A DNA stretch of 64,000 nucleotides from contig CANQAV010000008.1 of the NCBI GenBank assembly GCA_947589425.1, forward strand, positions 1-64,000, in the 5' to 3' direction. Both the position numbers and the translations under genes were made by a program. The notes below the pieces were generated by a model. That model searched no databases, was not told the DNA's origin, and saw nothing but the letters and a program-made list of their open reading frames with translations. Origin of the DNA: Candidatus Gastranaerophilales bacterium. GTDB taxonomy: Bacteria > Cyanobacteriota > Vampirovibrionia > Gastranaerophilales > Gastranaerophilaceae. This document shows positions 1 to 6,984 of the stretch, piece by piece. Within the stretch, counting starts at the first letter, position 1. Each line of letters begins with the position of its first letter.

Positions 1-320
1 TCTCAGTCCCATTGTGGCTGATCATCCTCTCAAACCAGCTACTGATCGTCGCCTTGGTAGTCCATTACACCACCAACAAGCTAATCAGGCACAGGCTCAT
101 CTTCAGGCACCGGAGTTTTCAAGATTAGTATTTCAACTAAGCTCATATGGGGTATTAGCAGAAGTTTCCCTCTGTTATCCCCCGCCTAAAGGCAGATTTC
201 CTATGTTGTACTCACCCGTCCGCCACTTATGTATTTCCGAAGAAACCTTATCGTTCGACTTGCATGTATGAGGCACACCGCCAGCGTTTGTCCTGAGCCA
301 GGATCAAACTCTCCGTTGTC
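1..320 (-). rRNA. rrs: 16S ribosomal RNA, 5' end only (cut by window edge)
   Basis: Read on the minus strand, 312-301 is the classic AGAGTTTGATCC start of bacterial 16S, followed by TGGCTCAG and the conserved CATGCAAGTCGAACG stretch. The window begins inside the gene, in the ACTGAGA region. The mature 5' end is placed about 8 nt before AGAGTTTGAT by analogy with other bacteria. Peptides that can be read through this stretch are spurious. Confidence 0.97.
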
Positions 321-336
321 AGAAATTTATGTCTGA

Positions 337-458
337 CAGACCGTAAGGTCTGATTGACTCAAAATTAAATCAAGTTTATTAGATAAACTTGACGCACTGT
401 CCAGTTGTTGATGAGTCTAAGTCCAGTGTCGCTCTGTCCGCCAGACCTCGACGGTCTG
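337..458 (-). repeat. Two leader hairpins with identical 6-bp arms
   Basis: 337-342 CAGACC pairs with 347-352 GGTCTG. 442-447 CAGACC pairs with 453-458 GGTCTG. The two stems have the same arms but different loops (4 and 5 nt), so either left arm could pair with either right arm. They sit just upstream of the 16S 5' end, where processing stalks normally form. Confidence 0.6.
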
Positions 459-854
459 CCGTCACGAGCTCACATCCTAAAGACTCAATTAATTTTTTCG
501 GCAAAAAACTACGTAGTGCTACAAACAAAATTCAACATTTTGTTTTTCGCACCGACTTCGTATCAATTTTTGCACGAAAAAATCTGCTTTCGTAAAAAAA
601 TCAACAGGTATTTGTCGTATGTATTTATATCAACTAACATTGATTGAGGAAGAATTTTGTTTTGGTTTTATGTTTTTCTTCAACATCTTTGCCGTTTAAT
701 TATTTCATTAGAGGCTCCGATGTATTCTCAATTTGTCAGATGACAGATATGATATTCTGTTTTCAATGTACGAATTTGACCGTCGAGGAAAAATCCTGCA
801 CAATAAAGCATCCTTTGGGGTAAAACTTTATGGTCAATAATAGTCGCATTTACT

Positions 855-882
855 AAATTATCATGTCAATTTTAAATGTCAA
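855..882 (-). promoter_or_regulatory. Candidate rRNA promoter
   Basis: On the minus strand a perfect TTGACA (882-877) is followed after 16 nt by TAATTT (860-855). A second TTGACA lies at 869-864. This would give a leader of roughly 500 nt. The -10 match is weak, so the exact start is uncertain. Confidence 0.35.
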
Positions 883-1048
883 ATGTTTTATTTGAAAAAT
901 CATCAATTTTATTTAGAAATTTTAAAATTATTTCAAAAGGTGAATTTGAAAAAACTTGACTCTTATTTTGTTAATGTACTATCGGGCTAGTATACCCGAG
1001 TAAAAATAATATATTACATAAAAAAATAAATGCAAGCATTTTTTGTTA

Positions 1049-1083
1049 AAAAAACAGCCTTAATTTTTAAGGCTGTTTTTTTA
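1049..1083 (-). terminator. Rho-independent terminator of the 1096-1752 gene
   Basis: A GC-containing stem with arms AACAGCCTTAA and TTAAGGCTGTT (about 1053-1077) is flanked by A-runs and T-runs on both sides, so it can work in either direction. It lies 13 nt past the stop codon of the minus-strand gene. Confidence 0.85.
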
Positions 1084-1095
1084 TTTTTTATAAAA

Positions 1096-1752
1096 TTAGG
1101 ATAATTTTTCAATTGCCTTTTCAGCTAATTTATCTGCGTGTTTTGAATATAACTGCTGTTTTAAATCTTCACGGTTTAATAATTTTTCGAGCTCGGTTTC
1201 GCCGTTTTGAATAAAAAAGCTTGCCGAGTCTTTTGCAGACTTATGAGCCATTTTTCCTTTTACGCCGGACAGGACTTCAATGCCTCTCTCCATTTCTTCA
1301 CGTTCTTGTCTTCTTCTCAATAATTTGGCAGCTGCTTCATGAACTTCTTTATTTCCGCCATATTGTTTATCAATCTTTTTAAGCATTTCTTCATATACCG
1401 GATCTAATTTTGTAATGTTAGGAGAAGTATTTAATAAGCCTTGAGAAGCTTCTGGACTTAAATTAGGTGCTTTTTTTGTCAAATCGTCGATACCATTAAG
1501 GAATTTCTTATCGATATTTATTTTTGCTTTACCTTCTGAGCATATTGCATCAAGGCTTGCAGAAAGTTCTTTTTTTGCTATTTGCTTGGCTTTTATTGCT
1601 TCGCTTGCGCCATGCATCACGTCAGACACTTTTTCAACACTTTTTTTTGTCGTGCTTGCAACTGCTTGAGCTGCTCCACGAGTATATTTTTTAGCTGCGG
1701 GAACAACACCGCTTTTTTTTACAGAGTCAGCAATTTTTTGAATAGATAACAT
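1096..1752 (-). CDS. Hypothetical Lys/Ala-rich helical protein
   Basis: A 218-residue protein of unknown function. It is rich in Lys, Ala and Glu and looks almost entirely helical. The first 60 residues are basic and Ala/Ser-rich, without a hydrophobic signal or membrane segment. A cluster RRRQEREEMERG near residues 146-157 suggests a coiled coil or nucleic-acid-facing helix. The ATG at 1752 has AAGGAA about nine bases upstream, and a clear terminator follows, so it is probably a monocistronic real gene. No catalytic motif is visible. A structural or chromosome-associated role is possible but unsupported. Confidence 0.7.
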   Translation of the reverse strand: MLSIQKIADSVKKSGVVPAAKKYTRGAAQAVASTTKKSVEKVSDVMHGASEAIKAKQIAKKELSASLDAICSEGKAKINIDKKFLNGIDDLTKKAPNLSPEASQGLLNTSPNITKLDPVYEEMLKKIDKQYGGNKEVHEAAAKLLRRRQEREEMERGIEVLSGVKGKMAHKSAKDSASFFIQNGETELEKLLNREDLKQQLYSKHADKLAEKAIEKLS

Positions 1753-1874
1753 AAATTTTCATTCCTTTCACATTTGAAAAACTAAACACGCTTTTGGTAA
1801 AACTTCTGAAGAAAAATTATTGCCTTCCATACACTTGTTAAATTAGGCTCTATTAATGACGGGGTAATCATTTT

Positions 1875-1937
1875 CGGGGTTTATTAAATATTTTAACATT
1901 ACTTAATATAACCTATTTTAATATTTAATTTAACCCG
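1875..1937. repeat. Long imperfect inverted repeat downstream of pheA
   Basis: Arms 1875-1892 and 1920-1937 pair at 15 of 18 positions (CGGG at one end, CCCG at the other, AT-rich core) around a 27-nt loop. It lies immediately after the pheA stop codon. It lacks the G+C stem plus T-run of an intrinsic terminator, but could protect or end the pheA mRNA. Confidence 0.4.
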
Positions 1938-1941
1938 ATAG

Positions 1942-2760
1942 TTAATTACCAAAAATCGGATAGCTTCCAATCATCTTATAATAATTGCATTTCTCTTGAA
2001 TTTCGCTGAGCGCATCTTGAATTTCATCAATTCCTCTGTCTACATCAACAAAAAAGTTATATTCCCCAAAAACCTTTTTAGACGGGCGGGATTCAATATA
2101 AACAAGATTTAGTTTATATTTATTTATTATTAATAATATTTCAAGCAATGCCCCGGACTCGTTTTTAGTATTAAAAACAATTGAAGTTCTTGCTTTTTTG
2201 CCCGTGTTTAATTCATTTTTTGAAATCAAAACAAAACGGGTTTTATTGTCTTTTATATCCCCTATGTTTTTATCAATTATATTAAACCCTGTTTTATGCG
2301 CCAAATCACTTGATACAACCGCACTCCAAGAAACATCTTTATCTTTTATAATTTCAAATGCCTTTGCGGTAGAGGTTGATTCAATAAGCTCGATTTTATC
2401 ATCAAAATTAAAAGTAATGTATTTTTGACACTGCGCCAAAGCCTGAGGATGAGAAACAATGTGTTTAATATCTTCTTTCTTTCCTTTTGAAATCAGGCAG
2501 TGTTCAATTTTAATATCAATTTGAGCTTGAATTAAAGTATCCGATAAGTAAATATTATCAACGCTCGGGCGAACAATCCCTTCAATTGAATTTTCAATGG
2601 GCAAAACGGCAATGTTGTTTGAATTATTAACCAGTTCAACAATTTTTGCGATAGTTGAAACGGGAATTATTTCAACATCTTCTTTCAATAATTTTTGAAC
2701 TTTCAAAGCCGCACTTTCACTATATGTACCGTTTGGTCCTAAAAAATATAGTTTTTTCAA
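1942..2760 (-). CDS. pheA: Prephenate dehydratase
   Basis: Converts prephenate to phenylpyruvate in phenylalanine synthesis. The 272 residues give the usual monofunctional two-domain layout: a dehydratase domain (about 1-180, opening with LGPNGTYSESAA and containing the TRF motif in NKTRFVLIS) and a C-terminal ACT domain (about 190-270) with GALLEIL and the ESRP motif, which binds Phe for feedback control. There is no chorismate mutase domain. The start is TTG, supported by AAGGAG seven bases upstream; its TTGA overlaps the smpB stop, implying translational coupling. Confidence 0.95.
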   Translation of the reverse strand: MKKLYFLGPNGTYSESAALKVQKLLKEDVEIIPVSTIAKIVELVNNSNNIAVLPIENSIEGIVRPSVDNIYLSDTLIQAQIDIKIEHCLISKGKKEDIKHIVSHPQALAQCQKYITFNFDDKIELIESTSTAKAFEIIKDKDVSWSAVVSSDLAHKTGFNIIDKNIGDIKDNKTRFVLISKNELNTGKKARTSIVFNTKNESGALLEILLIINKYKLNLVYIESRPSKKVFGEYNFFVDVDRGIDEIQDALSEIQEKCNYYKMIGSYPIFGN

Positions 2761-3224
2761 CCCCGAACTCCTTTTTTAATATCACGCTCAATATCTTTTT
2801 TCTTCAGGCTTTCTCTTTTATCATAAAGTTTTTTACCCTTTGCAAGAGCAATCTCAAGTTTAACCCAGCGGGATGAAAAATACATTTTAGTGGGTACTAC
2901 GGTATATTTTTCCTGTTTTATTTTGTTTAAAATTTTCAATATCTCCTTTTTATTCAAAAGAAGTTTTCTCTCACGCCGAGGCTCATGATTAAATATATTG
3001 CCAAATTCATAAGGAGAAATGTGGCAATTAATCAAATATGCCTCTAATTCATCCGTAATTTTAATATAGCTGTCTTTTAAATTTGCGCCGTTTTTTCTGA
3101 TTGATTTTATTTCCGTACCCAAAAGGGAAATTCCCGCTTCAAATTTATCAAATAAAAGATAATCAAAATATGCTTTTTTATTTGATGAAATTAATTTTTC
3201 GGGAATATTTTTTTCATTTTTCAT
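2757..3224 (-). CDS. smpB: SsrA-binding protein SmpB
   Basis: Partner of tmRNA in rescue of stalled ribosomes. The sequence shows the SmpB oligonucleotide-binding barrel: NKKAYFDYLLFDKFEAGI, GTEIKSIR, then the basic C-terminal tail KGKKLYDKRES...RDIKKGVRG that enters the mRNA channel. I chose the ATG at 3224 (155 aa). An in-frame TTG at 3257 would add 11 residues unlike the family and overlaps the likely -35 element. With ATG 3224 the -10 TATACT ends 6 nt upstream, so the message may be leaderless. It is followed by pheA with a 4-nt overlap. Confidence 0.93.
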   Translation of the reverse strand: MKNEKNIPEKLISSNKKAYFDYLLFDKFEAGISLLGTEIKSIRKNGANLKDSYIKITDELEAYLINCHISPYEFGNIFNHEPRRERKLLLNKKEILKILNKIKQEKYTVVPTKMYFSSRWVKLEIALAKGKKLYDKRESLKKKDIERDIKKGVRG

Positions 3225-3230
3225 ATATGT

Positions 3231-3258
3231 AGTATAGCCTAAACAATATAAATTCAAA
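3231..3258 (-). promoter_or_regulatory. smpB-pheA promoter
   Basis: TTTGAA (3258-3253), 16 nt, TATACT (3236-3231). The -10 ends 6 nt before the smpB ATG, placing the expected transcription start at the A of the start codon. No Shine-Dalgarno is present. Confidence 0.6.
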
Positions 3259-3289
3259 ATTTTAAATTAAAATGTTGCATCACGGTTAT

Positions 3290-3317
3290 TTAACAATTTT
3301 ATATATTGTGCTACAAT
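3290..3317 (+). promoter_or_regulatory. Sensor kinase promoter (extended -10)
   Basis: TTAACA (3290-3295), 16 nt, TACAAT (3312-3317) preceded by TGc. The -10 ends 6 nt before ATG 3324, predicting a leaderless transcript. It diverges from the smpB promoter. Confidence 0.65.
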
Positions 3318-3323
3318 CCTGTT

Positions 3324-5237
3324 ATGGGAAAGAAATTTGGATTTGACTTAACGACTCAAAATAAATTAATTATTTCAGCTATTGTTATTTCAACGGCATT
3401 AATTATAGCAATTGCTTTTTGGGCTGTTAATAAAATAAAAAACGAGCTGGATGACAGTTATCGAAATTTTGGTCAAATGCTAACCAAAACTCTTGCAATA
3501 CAAAACTATGAAATTGTCCAAAACGCAAACTCCCCGGAAACAATAAACTATATAAAAAATCATATCAATTCAATTTTAAAATCCGCAAACGACATATCAT
3601 ACATAACTTTCAAAAATAAAACAGGGGAAATAATCTATTCAACCCGGGAAGTTTTCGGAAAAAAAACACATAAAACCGATACCAATATTTCATCACCGAT
3701 GACAGACCAAAAAGGCAATGTTATCGGAACGGTGGAAGTCGGGCTTTCGGCTGAGTTAGAAAAAAATGTCACACAAACTACAAAAAATTCAATGTTCACA
3801 GTATTTTCCGCAATTTGGGTTGTGTTTACTCTTGTAATTTTGGGAAATGCATTTTTAATAAGAAGGGAATTAAACATTCTTCATCACGGAGTTAAAGAAA
3901 TCGAAAAAGGCAAATTCGGGACAATGCTTAAATACAACCAGGCTTCGGGAGAAATCAAAGAGTTATTTGATGCATTCAACGAAATGTCAAAAAAACTTCA
4001 CAGCTATGAAGAACAAAATATTGACCAACTCACCCTTGAGCGCAACAAGCTTGAAGCGGTTTTAATGAGCATTGCAAACGGTGTTGTTGTATGCGACAGC
4101 TTAGATAACATTACAATGGTAAATTTAGCGGCACAAAAAATCTTAAACGGAACAAAAGAACAAATTACAAATACATCAATACAAAACTTTTGCGATTCAA
4201 AAGGAGAGTTGTGTTTTAAGGAACAGATAGAAATTTTTAAGAGTACGCCTCTTGATATAAGCGAAAAAAAACCTTTTGAATTTAATATTAATATTGACGA
4301 AAGAATTATCAAATCAATTGCTTCCCCAATGTATTCAAAAATGCACGACTATTTAGGTTATATCATTGTATTGATTGATATTACAAAAGAAGCCGAGGTT
4401 GACAGATTAAAAAGCGACTTCATTTCAAATGTATCCCATGAGCTTAGAACTCCTGTTACAATTTTAAGCTCTTATTCCGATACTTTATATAATTACGGGG
4501 ATGAATTTAAATTTGAAGAGCAAAAAGAATTTATCGGTACAATCCACCAAGAAGTTATACGTCTTAATAAAATGGTAAATGATATTTTAGATTTTTCAAA
4601 ACTGCAATCAGACAGAGAGCTTGAAAAAGAAAAACAGGATATTACTCTGACGGTTGAAAAAATTGCCCGCTCACATCAAGTTCTTGCAGATGAAAAACAT
4701 ATTTCGATTTCAATTATAAAAGAGGAAAATTTACCCTATATAACCTATAATTCGCAAAGCATTGAAAGAGCCCTGAGCAATCTTATTACCAACGCAATTA
4801 AATATTCTCCCGAGAATTCAGGAATTAAAATCAAGACGGAAATTGCTCCCGATCCCAATTATATTGAAGTAACCGTTGAAGATAACGGCATCGGAATTTC
4901 TTTAGAACATCAAAAAAAGATTTTTGAAAGATTTTACAGGATTGAAAATCAAGTGCATACAATTAAAGGAACGGGACTTGGGCTTCATTTGGTCAAAGTG
5001 GCCATTGAAAAACACCACAAAGGGAAGGTTTTTGTTAAATCAAAATTAAATGAAGGCTCTACTTTTGGTTTTTGGCTTCCACTTGATAAAGAAGAAATTG
5101 AAAATACTTCTCAAACTCCATATGATGAAAACAAAGAAAAAAGCATTGATGCGGATATTTTTCAAAACAAAGAGCCGATAAAAGTCGGAGCCAAAGAAGA
5201 TGAGTGGGAAATCTCTTTTGAAGTAAGAGAGAAGTAA
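3324..5237 (+). CDS. Membrane sensor histidine kinase (HAMP-PAS-HisKA-HATPase)
   Basis: A 637-residue transmembrane kinase of the PhoR/NblS type. Visible order: membrane helix 14-35, extracytoplasmic domain about 36-156, membrane helix 157-179, HAMP about 180-235, PAS about 240-352, phospho-acceptor His372 in NVSHELRTPV, N-box NLITNAIKYS (486-495), G1 box EDNGIGI (519-525), G2 box GTGLGL (549-554). An acidic tail of about 45 residues follows the ATPase domain. No response regulator is adjacent, so it is an orphan in this window. The start is ATG 3324; an upstream in-frame TTG at 3306 overlaps the promoter. The ligand is unknown. Confidence 0.93.
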   Translation: MGKKFGFDLTTQNKLIISAIVISTALIIAIAFWAVNKIKNELDDSYRNFGQMLTKTLAIQNYEIVQNANSPETINYIKNHINSILKSANDISYITFKNKTGEIIYSTREVFGKKTHKTDTNISSPMTDQKGNVIGTVEVGLSAELEKNVTQTTKNSMFTVFSAIWVVFTLVILGNAFLIRRELNILHHGVKEIEKGKFGTMLKYNQASGEIKELFDAFNEMSKKLHSYEEQNIDQLTLERNKLEAVLMSIANGVVVCDSLDNITMVNLAAQKILNGTKEQITNTSIQNFCDSKGELCFKEQIEIFKSTPLDISEKKPFEFNINIDERIIKSIASPMYSKMHDYLGYIIVLIDITKEAEVDRLKSDFISNVSHELRTPVTILSSYSDTLYNYGDEFKFEEQKEFIGTIHQEVIRLNKMVNDILDFSKLQSDRELEKEKQDITLTVEKIARSHQVLADEKHISISIIKEENLPYITYNSQSIERALSNLITNAIKYSPENSGIKIKTEIAPDPNYIEVTVEDNGIGISLEHQKKIFERFYRIENQVHTIKGTGLGLHLVKVAIEKHHKGKVFVKSKLNEGSTFGFWLPLDKEEIENTSQTPYDENKEKSIDADIFQNKEPIKVGAKEDEWEISFEVREK

Positions 5238-5277
5238 TTCATACAATAAAATGTTTTCATTTTCATAATAAATATTA

Positions 5278-5283
5278 TATAAT
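5278..5283 (+). promoter_or_regulatory. -10 element of the small secreted protein gene
   Basis: A perfect TATAAT ends 7 nt before ATG 5291, with no Shine-Dalgarno. The 19 bases from here (TATAATATTTATTATGAAA) recur exactly at 49181-49199 in front of another exported-protein gene. Confidence 0.55.
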
Positions 5284-5290
5284 ATTTATT

Positions 5291-5590
5291 ATGAAAATAT
5301 TATTGACAATCCTGACATTATTATTTACACTGTCCGCTTATGCAAACGGTTTTGGAATATACAATCGTCAAAACAGTGCATTAACCATAAGACGCCTTCA
5401 AATACAAAACTATAGAAGAGCAAAACTGGGAATTCACAGATACAACAATCCAATGAGAAATATATTGTTTCCAAACAGATATGAAAAATATCCGAATATT
5501 TCAAAAAGCCGCTACAGGCACTATCAAAACAGAAATTACGGTAATATTTACGGACAACCTTACAATGGCGGTTATTACCGAATGTATTAA
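5291..5590 (+). CDS. Small secreted basic Tyr/Asn/Arg-rich protein
   Basis: A 99-residue protein with a clear Sec signal peptide (residues 1-19, hydrophobic LLTILTLLFTL, cleavage likely after SAYA). The mature part of about 80 residues is strongly basic and made largely of Tyr, Asn, Arg and Gly, ending in NRNYGNIYGQPYNGGYYRMY. It has no cysteines and no recognisable fold. It could be a surface or matrix-binding protein, or an antimicrobial-like cationic peptide; neither is shown. It follows the sensor kinase by 53 bp but has its own -10 box. Its stop codon overlaps that of convergent scpB. Confidence 0.75.
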   Translation: MKILLTILTLLFTLSAYANGFGIYNRQNSALTIRRLQIQNYRRAKLGIHRYNNPMRNILFPNRYEKYPNISKSRYRHYQNRNYGNIYGQPYNGGYYRMY

Positions 5591-6099
5591 AGATTTTTTA
5601 AATCCGCCGTTGCATCAAGCTTTTTAACAAGAGCTTTAATATCTCCTTTTAATTTGAAATATTCCTGAAATTTCTTTGTTGTTCTTATGTTGAAGCTTCT
5701 TCCGTTTTTATCTTTAGAGCGTGAAATCAACCCCTTTTCAAGAAGTTCCGAAATATGTTCATAGGCGCTCGGACGTATTTCTTTAAGATATGACTGCCTT
5801 ATGGGCTCTTTAAGAGCAATTACCGTAAGAGTTTTAATTACTGCAGGCGAAAGTTCAACGGGACAGAGTTTTTCAACAATATCCAAATGCTCTGCCTTGA
5901 CTTGAATTATGTATCCGTCTTCATCATCAATTTCTAATGCACCGTTTCTTGAAGAATAATCAAACATTAAATCCAAAAGCGCACTTTCAACTTCTTCTTC
6001 TTTTTCATCAAGAATTTGAGCAATTTCCAAAGGGTGCATTGCTTTTGAAGTAACGAATAAAACAGCTTCTACTTTTGATTTAAGGTTATTTTCTTCCAT
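5587..6099 (-). CDS. scpB: Segregation and condensation protein B
   Basis: Winged-helix (kleisin-interacting, KITE) subunit of the bacterial condensin Smc-ScpA-ScpB, needed for chromosome compaction and segregation. 170 residues is close to the family length. The opening KSKVEAVLFVTSKAMHPLEIAQIL and the central ALKEPIRQSYLKEIR...LLEKGLISR are typical of the two winged helices. Its ATG directly follows the scpA stop codon with no gap, so it is the third gene of an smc-scpA-scpB operon. Confidence 0.95.
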   Translation of the reverse strand: MEENNLKSKVEAVLFVTSKAMHPLEIAQILDEKEEEVESALLDLMFDYSSRNGALEIDDEDGYIIQVKAEHLDIVEKLCPVELSPAVIKTLTVIALKEPIRQSYLKEIRPSAYEHISELLEKGLISRSKDKNGRSFNIRTTKKFQEYFKLKGDIKALVKKLDATADLKNL

Positions 6100-6984
6100 T
6101 TATTCCTCGTCCGTTTCTTCGATATTTTCTTCTTTAGAGTAAGAAGCAAATATTTTTCCGTAGAAATCGTTCTGTAAAATAGTAAACTTTCCTTCACGGC
6201 ATAAAAACAAAAGTGCAACATAGGCGCTTGTTCTGTCAAATCCCAAAAGGCAAAGTTCACGAAGCTCGATTTTTTCTTCTTTTTGAAGAATTTGTTCAAG
6301 ATTTTGGCGCATTTTTTCAACCACTTCTTCAACATATTCTTCATGCGCAAGTTCTTTAATATCTTCGGTTTTTAAATTTGCATAATTTCTTACTCGGCGT
6401 TCTTTCTTTTCAAGAGCGCTTTTTATGGCATATCTTTTTTCTAAATCCTCATAAAATTGAATATGGCGGATAAGGTCTTTTAAAGTAACCGTTCTTTTGC
6501 GGTTTAAGCGGACTGATGTTCTTCTCTCAAGCACTTCATCAAAAGAAACAATATTATTTGTCGGAATTTGAAGCTGTTCATAATCATCCGGAGAAAATCC
6601 GTCATCTTCAAAATAATCTTCCGGCTCAAGCGCAAAATCGTTAACCGAGAGCCCTTGAAGAATATCTGATTTGATTTTCAAAAGAGTGCTTGAAAAAAGT
6701 ATTGCTTTTCCCGCCGTGCGCAAATTGTCCTGTTTAAGTTCTTTAATGCGCTCCATGTATTTATCGTATAAATCAATAATATCAATGTTCCACGGGTCAA
6801 TTTTACCCATTCTTACCAAATCAAGAATGATTTCAATAGAGTCACCTCTTAAATCTTTTCTTATTCCGGTTTTTGAAATAAATTCCGTTCCGTTTGAAAA
6901 ATCAACCATTCCGTCTAAGACTTCAAGTTCATTCATCAAGTCCGATTTTGTTTTATAAAAATCATTCACAGCGTTATTCATCAT
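6100..6984 (-). CDS. scpA: Segregation and condensation protein A (kleisin)
   Basis: Kleisin that bridges the Smc head and neck and binds ScpB. 294 residues, slightly long for the family because of an N-terminal extension of about 45 residues before the conserved GDSIEIILDLVRMGKIDPWN segment that contacts the Smc neck. The C-terminal winged helix ends with FDRTSAYVALLFLCREGKF, and the tail is acidic. The first ATG overlaps the smc stop codon (ATGA). A second ATG three bases on is slightly better spaced from AGGTGA, so the exact start is open by one codon. Confidence 0.95.
   Translation of the reverse strand: MMNNAVNDFYKTKSDLMNELEVLDGMVDFSNGTEFISKTGIRKDLRGDSIEIILDLVRMGKIDPWNIDIIDLYDKYMERIKELKQDNLRTAGKAILFSSTLLKIKSDILQGLSVNDFALEPEDYFEDDGFSPDDYEQLQIPTNNIVSFDEVLERRTSVRLNRKRTVTLKDLIRHIQFYEDLEKRYAIKSALEKKERRVRNYANLKTEDIKELAHEEYVEEVVEKMRQNLEQILQKEEKIELRELCLLGFDRTSAYVALLFLCREGKFTILQNDFYGKIFASYSKEENIEETDEE

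Larger units (their letters stand above)
321..1048 (-). other. rRNA leader and intergenic region, no protein gene seen
   Basis: About 730 bases with no convincing gene. On the minus strand it is the transcribed leader of the rRNA operon, with hairpins near the 16S start and a candidate promoter near 855-882. The two longer open frames (389-595 and 405-647, plus) have no Shine-Dalgarno, low-complexity composition, and lie opposite the leader. I do not call them genes. A small CGGG/CCCG hairpin lies at 983-998. Confidence 0.6.

Noticed and set aside
14-271. Open frame of 85 codons at the left edge
   Set aside because: It lies wholly within the complement of 16S rRNA.
389-647. Two overlapping plus-strand open frames (68 and 80 codons) in the rRNA leader
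   Set aside because: No ribosome binding site, no family features, antisense to the rRNA leader; best seen as chance frames.
601-690. Possible 18-codon leader peptide in the rRNA leader (minus strand, ATG within AAAGATGTTG)
   Set aside because: Too short and without support; rRNA leaders are not normally translated.
3224-3257. Upstream TTG start for smpB
   Set aside because: The added residues do not fit the family and overlap the -35 region; ATG 3224 fits better.
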